64,000 nucleotides of DNA from Lates calcarifer (GCF_001640805.2 NC_066851.1:7849712-7913711); one strand, 5' to 3'; counted from the stretch's first letter, positions 1-12,639 are shown. Made by a program: numbers and translations. The notes: a model not told the origin generated them from the letters alone.

Positions 1-1240
1 GCTGGAGAATAATAATGTGCAATCAGAGCCATAATGTAATATTTTGGAGGGCAGAAAAACATAGTATCTTCTCAAAATGTTCTATGGAAGCAGATATTAT
101 CAGCTCACTGTCATTTCCAAAAAATTTCAGAGGAAAAATATCCCACTCAGATGCAAAGATTATGCTGTTATTTTCTAACCTCTGGCGGGATAAACATGGA
201 ATTCTGACATTTCAGACACTGTCACGTCACTGAGGGTCTCCCTGTGTCTCATTGTGACTCCTAGAGCAAAGGGTGAAAGGGTGGATTGAACTGCTGAATC
301 CTAGACAGTATTACATGAACAGTAGGATACCATCCATCTGCTGGTTAAAGCATAATTTTAAGCTTCAGTTAGATAATTAGTGTCTTTTTCTGTTGCTTGC
401 TATTCAGATGAACTAATGTTAAACTGGGTTTGCCCAGCGTGCACTAAGAGTGCACACAGCAGTGTGCACACTGGTCTTGTTAGCGTAAATGGGTGAAGGT
501 CATCTAGTCAGCAGAAGCCTATGGTATATTTACACAATCAAAACCAAACGTCATGCTACTTTGCCCACAGCTCCCTGTTCAAACTTAATCAGCATGTACT
601 GCATGCAATAATAAGAGCTCACATTTAACATTCAAAGGTTGTGTCAAACCATAGTTTGACCCTGTGGGCCACTTACAATGTATGCCATTTATACCACCTG
701 AAGCAGAATCATTAATATGCAATGTCATACTCAAAAAGCAGTCTAATCAGCCCTTTGATCACACACACACACACTGATTTGCATTAGCTCTGGGCTAGCT
801 AACACTGCAGCTGCACTATATTCTTGCCAGAAAGGAGATGAGGGGAGAGAAAAGACTGATATGTTTCTTTGGCAGTAAACTCAGATCAGACACAGAGGAC
901 TCTTTAAGGACCCCGGCAGAGGGATGCCTGGAGGGCGCCGACGCATAGTAGAAGAGATACGGGGGTGGTAGCTAAAGTGGAAGCTGATGGATCCACCATA
1001 GATGGTACTTCCCTCCCTAAACGGTTGTCTACAAACAAAGGAGGACTGTGAGAAAATCAAAGAGACTGTAGGAGATTGAAAGATTAGAGAGGTATTTTCT
1101 TTTGGGATTTCTTTTGGCAATGATCTGAGGATATGCATGATGGAGACCCAAAAAGCCACGAGCACAAACACAGTTCTTTGAGCAGTTCCAAATTGATCTC
1201 AGCTTTTTTTATTGAGAAAAAGAAAGCTAATCACTAAATA

Positions 1241-1268
1241 CTTTTTTACTTACTTACTTTACTTTAAG
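1241..1268. repeat. Short (TTAC)n microsatellite
   Basis: A few tandem TTAC units (ACTTACTTACTTTACTTT) in ralgapa2 intron 1. Confidence 0.5.
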
Positions 1269-4200
1269 TTCTCTGTGTCAAGGTGGTACCTCAACTAGAC
1301 ACAAGGAACAAAATTCCTCTTTTTAAATGTATGTGTATTGTATTTCACATGTCTCTGGTCACATTTTAAAAACCAGTGGCCATAGAAAAGATAAAAGAAG
1401 AACAATGTGATAAAGAACTAAACCCAACCAGCTGCAGTCAGCGCTTTGTGACCCATGGTTGATATTTGACCATAGTGAATGGAGGTTAATCATAAATCTG
1501 TTGCAACCAGCTGAGTACAGCGAGTCTGTCACATGATGCAATTTACTGTTACAATAGGTAGCTGGCTGTACGAGCCTCATTGGAGGTCTTGATAACACAC
1601 AGCTGCTTCTAATACTGTTGAATGTGCTCCAAACTGTGCCAGCCTTTTTCCTCTTCCTCTTTTCTCTATCTGTAGTGAAAAGAAACACATCTTCTATGGG
1701 TTGGTTTAGCTTATGAAGCTTTCAGTTTGCAGAATAGTGCGATTGTGAACAGTGGGCTGGCCGATTCTGAGCTGCCATAGCTTGTCAGGAGAAAATATTA
1801 ATAATTGGCTTGGCCATGCCATGTATCATCCTCTCTGAGCAATGTATTTCCAGAAAATGATTAACATTCTGCTAGGCTAAAGAAATGGAGGAAAGCATAT
1901 TACTCTCTCTGAGCTGACAGCACCAGAGCATGAGCTACAATTCATATAAGGTACAGTCAGCTGTAATAACTAAACCTTCTTTAAAATGCCAACAGACTTA
2001 AAATACCAACAGGCTTGTAATGCCTCTGAAATAACAGATTGCTCACAATAAATACAACAGCAGTGTCACATTATTATTATGATTATCTGAATTATTCTTA
2101 ATTATTATTATTGTTAGGGTTTGGGGCTCTGTATGAACTAGAACTACATTTTAAAAAATTCAAGAAATGTAATTATTATGAAAAGGGCCTTTCCTGCAAT
2201 CACAGCACTTTTGATGCATATAATTTCATTATGGTGCCACTGTGCCAAACACTGCATGAATGCCTCTCGACTTCCAGTCAGTGTCTGGCTGTGTAACAGA
2301 TTGGGGCCTATAAGTCTACACAGAGCACAGTGTGAAAGAGTCATGGTAGAACTGGCAAAGCCTGACCTTATCCCAGTCCGAGCTTGCACATTAGAGAGTG
2401 GCTTATCTCAGCAGCTTAGCACTGAAGAGCTGCTAAACTGGCAACTTTCACTCCTCCTCTTCAGGTAGCCCCAAAAGTATTATCTGTATCAGCACAGGGG
2501 TTGCATTTGTTTCACTGCAAAATGATTCCTAATCCTGAGAGGGCAGGAAAAAAAATCTAATTAAAAATGGATGCAAAATAATTTGGTTTGAATTTACATA
2601 ATAAAGCAAGTATAGCAATCTGTTCCTTGTTCCCTACTTTCTCTTCCCTCCCAGGACAGGTGTAAAATTCCATCTACAAATTATGTTTACACTTAAATCT
2701 AAAATGAAAAGTTATACTACTAACTAGACAACTAAACAGGTTGCAGTCAAAAGAAATCCAGGCCTTAAGCATTTTATTATTTGTATTAGGTACACAAGCC
2801 CTAACTAAATGTAATAAAGACTAGTTTCTCATGTAAACAAAACAAGTCTACTGTATTTTCTAATGTCTAACCTACATCAGTCTCCACTCGTTGTCCCTTT
2901 AAAACTTACTTTGTGTTAACTTGTTCAGGCGTCTTTGTTTTCATCCACTTAAAATTAAAATAATTAAAACAATTCCTCTTATTGGTTGTGATAGCCATTC
3001 AACTGTAAACTTTAACTGATCCCCCACTTCTTTTACATAACCTGTGTCCACGCTAGGCAGCTCAGAAAAATAACAGAGAAGAAAGAAAGATAAAGAAGTT
3101 ACCTTAAACAAAAGTAAGTGTATATACAGATATTTCTTTGGAAGTCCCTTTTCTACATCAGTTAATCACCCAGCACCAGTTGCCAACTTCAAATTGCTCT
3201 TCACAACTCTGTGCAGCAATGTGCTAACACTGTAAGCCAAAGTTAAGTGTTTGGCTTTAAAGCTAGAAATCCAAAGCAGATTAGTGAGAGCTCTGGCACT
3301 CAGAAAGGCAACATAAATTGCAAATCCACTTTGAGATGAAATCTTGTTAACATATGCTGCACCAGTCAACCACAAGTCTTAGGCTAGGTTTGGCTATTAT
3401 ACACGAAGGACAGGTAAACAGTGTAACTAGTCAAACTGGTTTTTCATGTGCTGTGTAAAAATCACACAGATATTATCCACCGCAGAGCACAGAGCGCTGG
3501 TGTTTTCCTATCTGTAGCTCTCAAAGCAGGCCAGCAGCGAAAAGAAAAAGGCCTTTCATTCAGCACCATGTGATTTATCTCATATTTGAAATTTGGGTTT
3601 TAAGGAAGAACAGAGACACATGACAGTAAAATACCAGACTGAAAACAGAAAAGCAAGGCCAAGAAAATTTCCAGAGCTTTGTGCAAATATAATATATAGG
3701 TTAACTATCTGTTTATATTTAGAAGTCACGTGTTACAACATGTAGCCTGATAAAAACAAATATATAATTAGTTAGTGCTGAACTCCTTTTATAGAAAAAA
3801 AAATGTTGGCTAGAAAGAAAAGAAATAAATCATTAGGTAAAACAAGCAAAAGCCTAAAAATAGCTTTAGACACAACACACTGAAATAGATTCAAGCATTT
3901 ATGTCACACAAGATTGAGGTCTAAGTCAGCGACATGTTTCAACTCCCAGGGTCAGGGCCATTATAGAGTCTACACTTTAATTGTATATGGAGACGAGAGA
4001 TGATAATAAATGATTCATTTGGCCTTCTGGAGCTTTAAAAAACAAGCACCAACGTAACCCATACCCATAATGACATCCCTGCGAAGTTTGTTAACTGGTA
4101 AAACCTGTTACTGATTTGATAAATTGCCATTATTTCAGTATGAATGCACTGTAGCATCCACATAATACCAGTAAGAGCCCATCAGACACTGTGAGGTGTG

Positions 4201-7200
4201 GTGAACCAGCACTGGTAAAAACTGTAATGTGCAATACTAGCTAGCTATGCTGCTTTATCATGGCATAGTTTGCAATTCTAATAACCCAGGTACGGCAGCA
4301 CAGGACTTCTTTATACTGCCAAATGCTTACCTTGACATTGCCACCAGTTCGGAAGCAGCCATACTCATATTAACAGCAAGAACAGGAGTAGAGAGAACCT
4401 CAACTTCTAAATAATAGAATTAATTACCCCACTTATGTCTACACAGTTCACTGTACAGTTTTATTAATCTGATTGTGGAAAAAAAAAAAACATCCACATC
4501 CAACATGAAGAGGCCAAAAATGCCCAAATGTAAACTATAGTATATAAACATCTAAACACTGCTGAACCCCACTGCACAAAGAAAAGCTACCACTATCCCC
4601 ACTGCTTCACAACATACTAGTCTGTGCACACATCTGCTTTCTGACAAGTGCTGGCTTATAACTCAGTCTTGTTATACACGGCAGAGACACCCAGCTCCTT
4701 TCCTAGCTAGCCTTTGTTCCACCAGTATCTCCATGACTTTCCTCACAGAGGTCTTTTACAAAGGTCTTAATAAAAAGCTGGTATGTGTAATTTTCAGTTA
4801 TTGTGCCCAAGAATAATTTTGTTAGCAATTCAACAACAACATACCACAAGCACTGGTCATTGGCACACTGTAAAACCTCATGTGAGGTGTAGTTTTGGAT
4901 ACTGAACATATAAAGGCTAGGTAGGACAGGGAACAGAAGTTTGGTTCTTTTTTAAACAACACTTTATCTGTGTAGGATGCTATGTTCAGGTTTTTTCCCT
5001 TAAAGTTAAGGTTAGGCTGTTAGAAAAAAAACAGTGAGGCAACCTGCCTTTGATTTTGATATACAGTCCCAGTATATTGGCAGTCCCATACTACTGGCTT
5101 ACCACAGATGGCTTGGGACTGGAATTTGGTCAGGGGAAGTACATTAAAATGCAACATTTACAAAAAACAATCTGAATTTAGTACTTTATGATTCTATTTA
5201 GGTATTTACTATCCAAGCTAAAATTATGCAACCATTCTCCATAATTCAAATGCAGCTCTGCACATCTCATGCTAGGGGAAAGAGCTTGGATACTAAATGC
5301 CAGGACCATAATGACAGAAGCTGTTATCATAATAGGCAACACCAGACTAAGCCTTGATAATGGCCGTCTAGTGTCACTGAACCTCGACAGCAGGCAATCT
5401 TGCTCAAACAGCTATTAACCCTGCTACTTTTTTGCCCTTTACTTATGAAAGGAAGTGTCAAACTACTTCAAATGCTGTTTATCTTTTAATCAATACTGTC
5501 TTATATTTTGGTCATTAGCACACTTTAAATCAGTTTGAACAGATTTATTTTCTCCTAGACACAAAAACATCTAATCATGTGCTAATCACTGCCAAACAAG
5601 CTGAATGATTCCACTGTGAATTATAGGACCTGTATTTTGCCTTTTCCCAAAACAAAACTTTAATCACACTCTAGTCTTATTGTGAGCCTCAAATCGAGTT
5701 GTGACTGGGTAGTTAATTCGATAAGGGGAAAGTGAATCACACTCCAATATTCAACAATCACTACCACAGCAAGTCACTTGATTGTTACTGCATCACTATG
5801 AAACAAAATATTCCCAAAACTGGAACTCTATTGGAGCAAAGGAACTTGTGAATTTTTAGCCTTATCAAAGCAGTATACAGGCTTGACTTCAGTGTATAAG
5901 CCTGTAAGGAAACAAAAGAAAAAGCCTCAAGACCCTAAAAAGTTAATAGAATCCATTTATGACTATTCACCATGGTTATGTTGTGTAAGTGTTGATATCA
6001 TGCCCACATGGTGTGGGATAAAGGATGATAAGAGGCTGAAGTTATTCACAAGTCTAACCTGAGTGTCTCACAAAAGAGGAGAATCAGAAGTCGAGTGATC
6101 TCAGCCTTTACTTCAGCCACACAGAGGACCTTCTTGAGAGCCCTTCCAGTGTTGTGCTCATTGTTTCCTCTGGTGCTTCACCTTGTGATTTCCTCTTATT
6201 CCAGCAGCACTTTCAGCTGACTCTGACCCCAGCAAACACTTAGAGCCCGCACATGGAGAAAAGTAAGGTGTAATGACATATTTCATTTCTTCTGAAGATG
6301 AGTGCAGGGTTTCCTTAAAAAAAAAGCATGGCATTTTGGCTGTGCTGTTATCTGTTATCGCTAGAAACACTTGCACACATTGTCTGTTGTTCCCATACAG
6401 TTCACCAATGGGTTCAAGTTGAACTTGTTTACACCAGTGAGAGAGAACAAAAGGACACAAACACATCTACTTAGCGTTTTCTATTAAGTTGATTAGGTGA
6501 TGTAGTTATTTGTCCTTAGACCAGGGGGTCCTCATGAAAGCAAATCATATGCAACCTAGACACTGAATCACTACTATTTCCTGCAGCACTGATCGGTCTA
6601 TAGCTGACCTGGCATTCTGACCTGTGTACAATCAAATCAGAGAGAGAATTCCTACATTATAGCATTTTGACCACTACATTCTGGCTTATTGTCGGACATA
6701 TTAGGGCAGTGGTATGCAACACAGAATGCAGAGTGAGTTGGAACTGAGCATGAGAATGACTTTGAGCAGGAAACTGTCAGAGGAACAGCAGTTTGTGTGC
6801 CTCCACTGAAAGAGGCAGTGGGTGATCAGGTGGTTTGCTGGGCTCCTGTAATTAACAACCTCAGCCAGATCCAGCCAGGCATGACCAGCAAATTAACATG
6901 CAGCAGCTTTCACACTCTATCCCACAGATCTGCTCAGTGAGCAGAAAACCAATACAGGGCCACTCTGAAAATAGCCCAGACCTCGGATTGTCCTTTCAAC
7001 TACAATACCGCTGATACTACGACTAGATTCAACAAGCTTGCTTGACAAATTTCTGCTCCTGGTGGCACAAAGTTACAGAGACAATGAGACACAACTTAAA
7101 TAATATTCAAATCAGAATTCTTGTAGCCTAATAGACAATGAATTTGGAGAGGACTACGACAAGGTTAACAGGCTACCAATAATTCTTACTTGAAATCTGA

Positions 7201-7583
7201 GACATTTCATTTCAATAACTTGTAACATCATCTGTGCCTTAATGGTATTAACTATTTATGGAAATGGAAAACTGCTCTTGCTACTTTGCTATTTAAAAAA
7301 TTAAAAATTCAGGTCAAACTGTTCACCATCTAGCTCTTTAGAAAATTTCCTTCCATTACAGGCTATTACAGTCATGTTTAATGTTACGACTACTGACATT
7401 TTACAATAACCATTTCAGGGAATTAAGGCCAACAGCCTAACTTTTTATCAATTCTTTTTGTGCTTCTTTTGACAAAATTGTGAGTAGTTGATTTACAAAA
7501 AGAAAAAAACACTATGAGCAATGAAAGGAGGCCAGATGTACTCCCAAGTCCCTGTCCTGTCCTCCCCAGCACCCCATCCTTCA

Positions 7584-7732
7584 TCACTGCTTCCTGTCCA
7601 CACAGGAACCAGCAGCACCAGGAGGAAATCCTTCCTTAGCTGAAAGCACAGTGAAATCTGGGGCGTTGGGGGGCATCAGCTGCATCAGCCCTACTATCAG
7701 CTGCTGCACAAACACACTAGCCTTATCTTTAG
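7584..7732 (-). other. Weak candidate alternative terminal exon in ralgapa2 intron 1
   Basis: On the minus strand a pyrimidine-rich tract ending TGTGCAG immediately precedes a frame encoding about 48 residues (KDKASVFVQQLIVGLMQL and onward) before a TGA at 7584-7586. The acceptor phase fits exon 1: the single G left by exon 1 plus CT makes an Ala codon. Splicing to it would give a protein of roughly 85 residues with only the RALGAP alpha N-terminus. The frame also stays open upstream of the acceptor to a TAG at 7824-7826. No nearby AATAAA is obvious and I recognise no homologue. A one-in-three phase match is weak, so chance is likely. Confidence 0.12.
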
Positions 7733-9477
7733 CTGCACACAAGGGAAAGAAAAACACATAGGACATGCAGAGCACCGTGTTGACCTCCACTTTGGTTGTA
7801 CTAGTCTTGACATTGAAGGTGTGCTATGGTGGCAGAAAGATCCAACCATATCAACTTACAACTGCTTTGCACAAGCTTCTAAACACTGATACTAGCTGTC
7901 ACAGTTGTGCTGCTGTACAAGAAATCAATAAAACAGCAAACATACCACCATGAAAAGGTTACAAGCAGACGTACATCAGTCAAATAAATGGCTGACACCC
8001 TAAACATCTCAAAAGTGCCTTGTTCCAAGAGAAATTCCCACTTACTGCTTGTTACTGCAGATATGCCTTCACCATCAAGCTTTGCCTAAAAGAGCCTAAT
8101 TATCCATTCAGTAAGGATGGGTGATATTATTGTGGTTCACAGTTTTCATGTTTTAATGAATATAAGTTAACTGTTATCAAAATAAGTCACAGTATGCCAT
8201 CTTAAAGATTTGGATATTAGTATTTTGGTGAACATTGATAGACATAAAGCTAATTACACAATATTATAAATATTGTAAATATATAATCTATATTGCACAC
8301 CCTCACCAGAGGACTGTTTTCTTCTTTTTAAAGGTTTAAGATTCTGTTTATTTAGAATGATCATAGGATCTATTGATCCTATTTTCCAGCTATTCTGAAG
8401 TTTAAACCGAGCATAATTATGGAAGTATGACTACCTGATGAGCTGATTACACAACATATTAATCTGCATTACTAGATGTTTATCCTCATAAGACACAAAC
8501 TATATGGTACAGAGCAATACCTGCGTGACCTAAATTCTGGAGAGAAAGCACATCATAAAATATGTTGCACATATAATGAATCCATTACAGTTTTCCTACA
8601 TACCCCACAATTCCCTCATGGCAATTTTTTTCCTCTCCACACTTTCCCAAAGTACCCTCTGACCCCATTTTGTCTGTGATGCGCCAAGAATTACAAAGTG
8701 TTAGATACTGTATACTATCGTCTCAAATACTATGAAGGTAACAGAAAATTGATATGTGCACACCTAAAATCCAACAGAGGTAATGCAATAGGATAGCAAA
8801 TATTCCTCTTTATTGATTAGATTGTTTGACCATAAGTTAAGAGAACTTTGGTTTAGTAAAACAGAATGGACATAAATTATGTAACTGGCATGTCATGTGC
8901 TTTCTACTTCAGCATTTTGCAAAGTGGAATTGGCATTTCGACTCACAGGGGCAGAGACTTCCACTGTATGGTCTCTTTAGAGGATTACGATAGCTGATCA
9001 ATGAACAAAACCTTGAAAGTGGATTGGAAATAGGGTCCATTATGTGTAATACAAAACTCTGACGTGCAGCACATGTCAGGTTTCTACAGAGCAAATCCAC
9101 GTACCTGATTATCACAGTGAAGGAGGACGAGGTTGGGACAATAGCTAGACAGCAGTTTTATGATCGTTATAAATCCTGCACTTCTTTGTCCAATGAAAGA
9201 CAAAACGACAGAACCAATATGGCACAATTTTCATAATATCCCTTAGGGAGAGTAACTTGATGGCAGGTGAACCAGACAAACAGCTAGAGCAAAGCCCTAT
9301 TACCACTTCATCGTGAACTAAATAAACGGTGACTTTGTTTGTGTTACTCAGTGTGAGCTGTGTCAGGATGACACTGTGCTCAATGACAACAAAGGTTGTG
9401 GTGGACATCTGCTTCTCAACGACGGATGCCCAGATCAGGCAGCATCAGTTAGCATTGGCTGGCTAGTTAGCCGCAAC

Positions 9478-9491
9478 GAGAGCTAGCTCTC
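9478..9491. repeat. 14-bp perfect palindrome in a GCTAGC-rich patch
   Basis: GAGAGCTAGCTCTC is its own reverse complement. Further AGCTAGC and TTAGCTAGC copies follow at about 9494-9501, 9647 and 9728-9735 in the promoter-proximal intron. GCTAGC-rich patches are common in fish genomes; no function is assigned. Confidence 0.5.
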
Positions 9492-9784
9492 ATTAGCTAG
9501 CATCCATGCCTTATGACAGTGTCACTTGTCTGTTATTAGTACTAGTTATTAGTAAAAATCAATGAACACAGACGATGAGTGACAAACACTTCAAACTGCA
9601 AAGGTAGTTTTATTAGCCACTGTGCGAATTTATGCTACCTGTCAGCTAGCTTGCATTGGTCACCGCAGTGACAGCCAGCCAGCTAACCTGACGCCGCGGT
9701 TGACGTTAGCCGTAGGCTGATGCCAGTTAGCTAGCTCGACTAGCTTAGGCTCGGTGATGCAGCATCGAAAGCCCGGTGACATTT

Positions 9785-9793
9785 CACTCACCT
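9785..9793 (-). other. Splice donor of ralgapa2 exon 1
   Basis: On the minus strand the exon ends TTAG and the intron begins GTGAGTG, close to the metazoan donor consensus. The join leaves one base (G) of codon 36 in exon 1. Both RALGAPA paralogues continue with Asp or Glu (GAN) at this point, which agrees with a G first base. Confidence 0.8.
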
Positions 9794-9897
9794 AACAGTG
9801 ACCGGAGGTGTTTGAGCCGGGTCAACACATCCTTCTTTGGGTCCAGAACTTTCTGTGTAGATTTCTTGACGTCTCCATGCCCCCTTCGAGTGAACAT
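9792..9897 (-). CDS. ralgapa2: Ral GTPase-activating protein subunit alpha-2, first coding exon (partial)
   Basis: The exon encodes 35 residues plus one base of codon 36, beginning [20 protein letters not shown] and ending in a KHLRSLL segment. This matches, from memory, the N-terminus of RALGAP alpha subunits, the catalytic partners of RALGAPB that form a heterodimeric GAP switching off the small GTPases RALA and RALB downstream of AKT. The DPKKDV and LRSLL residues fit RALGAPA2 (DPKKDV, LRALL) better than RALGAPA1 (DTKKDA, LRIVI). The start is supported by a purine (G) at -3, an in-frame TAG 32 codons upstream at 9991-9993 with no ATG between, and alignment with the family start. The exon ends at a consensus GTGAGT donor in phase 1. 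The full protein should be about 1,900 residues with a C-terminal Rap/RalGAP domain; all of that lies left of the window or was not found. Residues are seen; the paralogue call is from memory. Confidence 0.85.
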
Positions 9898-9993
9898 TCC
9901 GCTGTAAATTGCTGCCGTGGAAGCTGAAATCACCTGTGTTTCACCATACACCAAGCCTCCAGTGTGACTGTCACTTTCCTCACCACCACTCTA
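9898..9993 (-). other. Probable 5' leader upstream of the ralgapa2 ATG, ending at an in-frame stop
   Basis: Reading upstream of the ATG in the same frame, the frame stays open for 31 codons without an ATG and closes at TAG (9991-9993). This fixes the methionine at 9897 as the first possible AUG start. The open leader could only be translated from a near-cognate codon, for which I see no evidence. Confidence 0.5.
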
Positions 9994-10424
9994 TGCTTGC
10001 TCGGTAAACATTCATCCGACGGCCGCTAGTGTCCTGTTTTTCTGTGGGTGTGTAAACACGGAAGCGCAGCCTGACAGAGAGGAGTGGTCAATTATATGAA
10101 TACGCCTCCTTGTTTATAACCGTTCCACCTTGCACTTCCACCGGTCTTTTTCCATGCATTTTAATGACGAAGTTAACCTTTAAGTATACTGTTATTTTCT
10201 AGTGTAAGGCCAAGCTATTGCATTGTGCAGAGTAGGCTTTCGTCTCCTCAAACTGCCATGCCTTTCGGAAGACCAGCTTCAATGCTATGTACTGTCTAAA
10301 ACCAATAAACCATATTGAAGACTGGCACCCAGCTTCTGTCTAAAACGGATTTATAGATTCTACTTTGTTTGACACAAGAGGTTTGATAAGGAGGTTGTGA
10401 TCTGGTTGATGTGATAGCTCCCAA

Positions 10425-10438
10425 GCGCCATCTGCTGT
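10425..10438 (-). promoter_or_regulatory. CTCF-like motif, minus orientation
   Basis: Read on the minus strand the 14-mer is ACAGCAGATGGCGC, followed by T. It matches a common form of the vertebrate CTCF core (CCAGCAGATGGCGC) at 13 of 14 positions. It lies about 530 bp upstream of the ralgapa2 ATG and points toward the gene. Motif match by eye only. Confidence 0.45.
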
Positions 10439-11076
10439 TTAAAATAGGTAAACACCACAGCACAGGAGCATTTGTTCATGTAATTCCATGTGAACAATAT
10501 CTATATTTGCCAATCACAATTTCCCAAACCCCAGGTTATCATATTAAACAAACTTGTTTTGTTAGTCATCCGACAAAAGCAAAAACTTTTAGCATGCTTC
10601 CACATTAGAGCAATGTTCTATGGGTTCTAGTGAATACAGGGCAGTGTTAGTATTGTACATTTGGCATGCACGTTTGACATCAAAAAGTAATTGCTTAACC
10701 ACAGTATAGGGTTTTTAGTGTTGTCATTAATATATTATTACATTATCCTGAAAATACACTATATCTGTCTTAAACAGAACATAAACAGAGTATTTTCATC
10801 ACAGACATTTGCATTTGCACAGGTGTAAACACAGGTGAAATTTAAAATGGCCAGATTTCATTTTGGTGTTCCAGGGCGTGCTGGCTCAGTGATATGGTTT
10901 CCTGGGACACTAACACAGAACAGAGTCACTGTTAATGTTGTTGCTCTCGCCTGTGTTTTTCCTGATTGAGATGTGTAAATGGGGTAAAAGTGTCTGCAGT
11001 GGGGAAAAAAATCATTATTAAATGCAGGTGTTCAAGCTGAAACACATTGTTGTGTCTCATTTGATATAAGGGCACA

Positions 11077-11079
<3 letters not shown>

Positions 11080-11139
<60 letters not shown>
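11080..11139. repeat. (TA)n microsatellite
   Basis: About 50 bp of uninterrupted TA alternation followed by one G and five more TA units. It is prone to cruciform formation and polymorphism. Confidence 0.95.
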
Positions 11140-12030
11140 TGCTATATCTACCTGTAACTCCAGAGAAACTGTCACGTTATAGTCAAAGGCTGTTTAAAAA
11201 ATACTGTCTCTCAATTGTCATTGCTAAATGCTTTTATTTGTACAATGTAGTTATGAATAAACCTGAGAACTTCCTGACTAAAGAGACCTGTATTTTTTGA
11301 TATTCACACCCTGCTATGATGACACTTAAAAAGAGAAAAAAGGTATAACAGCTTCACTGCTCATTCAAGCCGCTGCCACTTGACACTTTAAACTCGAGGT
11401 TTTTATGAATCAGTGTAAGAATACAAGGGAATTTTTAAATACAAGAGCTCTCCTGCAGTTAAAGTAAACTTAGGGTTATGAGTTCAGTGTGCTCATGACG
11501 TTAATGGATTTTCAAAATAATTTGTTCTACTTGGTTGTGCAGACAGAAAATTCCATCTTGGAAATGGAAAAAAAATGTGTTCACGGTCTGAGATGAATCT
11601 TAAGTTTAAAGAAATTGGATGCATCCGTTAATCAACTCCAGTAAACTGACATTCTGTGCAATCTCACACTTTCGCTTGTCTGAACCTATCTGTCTTATTT
11701 TGGAGGCAATTAATTTTGAGGCTAAGCTGGGAAAATGATTTTATTTATACATCTTAGACACATCTCATCGAAGACAGCGCTTAGACTGCAGAGTTAAAAT
11801 GGAGTTCAAGTTGTGAGTGGGAAATCTTTTCAGACTTAGATACTGTCTACTTTTACAAAGAAATGCATTACTATCTGTGCCTCTGCCCATCATTATTACA
11901 TGTTAATGTATTTTTCAAGACTAAGTATTATGAGATAATGTCTGCCAATATAAAAAACATAGACATCTTGGCTTTTTATTGTGGTCACAAAAACTGCATG
12001 AGAGACTGGGTTCTGGGATGACCACGTTTA

Positions 12031-12044
12031 CCAGGAGATGGCGC
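12031..12044 (+). promoter_or_regulatory. CTCF-like motif, plus orientation
   Basis: CCAGGAGATGGCGC, followed by C, matches the CTCF core CCAGCAGATGGCGC at 13 of 14 positions. With the motif at 10425 it forms a divergent pair 1.6 kb apart; it points into the gene desert. Motif match by eye only. Confidence 0.45.
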
Positions 12045-12639
12045 CTAATCCATTGTTTTGGCAGTGTAAGTCATTCAAACATACCAGTGCAGACTATATA
12101 TACTTTGAGTGAGTTTGCTTCCATAAATATATGGTGCATATATTCCATGCATAGCCTGCAAATATGGGGGATGTCAGTGCAGAATAAAGTGAGGAAATGA
12201 GTTAATTAGAAACTATGATCAGAGAAAATATTCAAATAGCTCAAATCTTAAGGAAAAATAAGGACATTCACAAGAATTTCAGTGTTCAGAAGTTAACTGT
12301 GAAGGATCCTCTGCTCTCAGTAAAGACTGTTTTCTATTTCATTTACCACCCCCACATATTGAGCACGCTGACAATGTTATGAGAGCATTTGTCTCTCTTT
12401 TTCAAGGTTCTCCATAATGGATGTCTTGAATGATGTGAGAGGGAACAGAGGGTAGTGAGAGCGGAGGCCAAAGAGGAGGAGTAAAAAGAGGAGTAAAATC
12501 AGCCTTTGCCCTGCAGTTTGGTATGACACTCATTATCTGAAGTGGGCCATTCTGAGAAAGGAGGAGGTTGCCTGTCACAACAGATGTTGATTACACAAAA
12601 CAGGGTAGTTTGGAAGGATGCGTGAATAAAACACAAGGA

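Larger units (their letters stand above)
1..9791 (-). other. Intron 1 of ralgapa2 (inferred); no further exon found
   Basis: This stretch lies downstream of the exon 1 donor on the minus strand. The sequence is AT-rich, with runs such as poly(A) near 4479-4490 and short (CA) and TTAC repeats. I looked for a minus-strand exon 2 (an acceptor followed by codons for an acidic stretch leading into LKQFF) and did not find it. Frames in this stretch, such as the minus-strand ones at 881-1171, 1359-1688 and 6158-6466, show no family similarity I recognise. One acceptor-bounded frame at 7584-7732 is listed separately. No transposon is recognised. Confidence 0.55.
9640..10090 (-). promoter_or_regulatory. 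CpG-rich promoter, 5' UTR and exon 1 region of ralgapa2
   Basis: CpG dinucleotides are dense here (GACGCCGCGG, GACGGCCGC and others) and rare for kilobases either side, as expected of an unmethylated vertebrate promoter spanning the transcription start and proximal intron. I see no TATA box at a sensible distance. An ETS-like CGGAAGCG lies at 10059-10066 and a CRE half-site TGACGT at 9701-9706. The transcription start is not readable but should fall between the ATG at 9897 and about 10,070. Divergent transcription to the right is possible, but no coding exon supports a partner gene. Confidence 0.6.

Noticed and set aside
436..660. Short inverted repeats GTGCACAC-AGCA-GTGTGCAC (450-469) and GTCAAAC-CATA-GTTTGAC (643-660) as hairpin RNA or regulatory elements
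   Set aside because: Stems of 7-8 bp are expected by chance and nothing around them suggests a transcript or element.
6158..6466. 102-codon minus-strand frame in ralgapa2 intron 1, considered as a ralgapa2 exon
   Set aside because: Contains a homopolymer-derived Phe run, does not match any RALGAP alpha segment I know, and has no convincing acceptor or donor pair.
7765..7953. 62-codon plus-strand frame with a signal-peptide-like N-terminus
   Set aside because: Overlaps the upstream part of the minus-strand candidate; no promoter, no homologue recognised, and AATAAA falls inside the frame. Hydrophobic starts of this length arise by chance.
9898..9993. N-terminal extension of ralgapa2 in the open leader
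   Set aside because: No ATG in the open leader; the family start matches the ATG at 9897.
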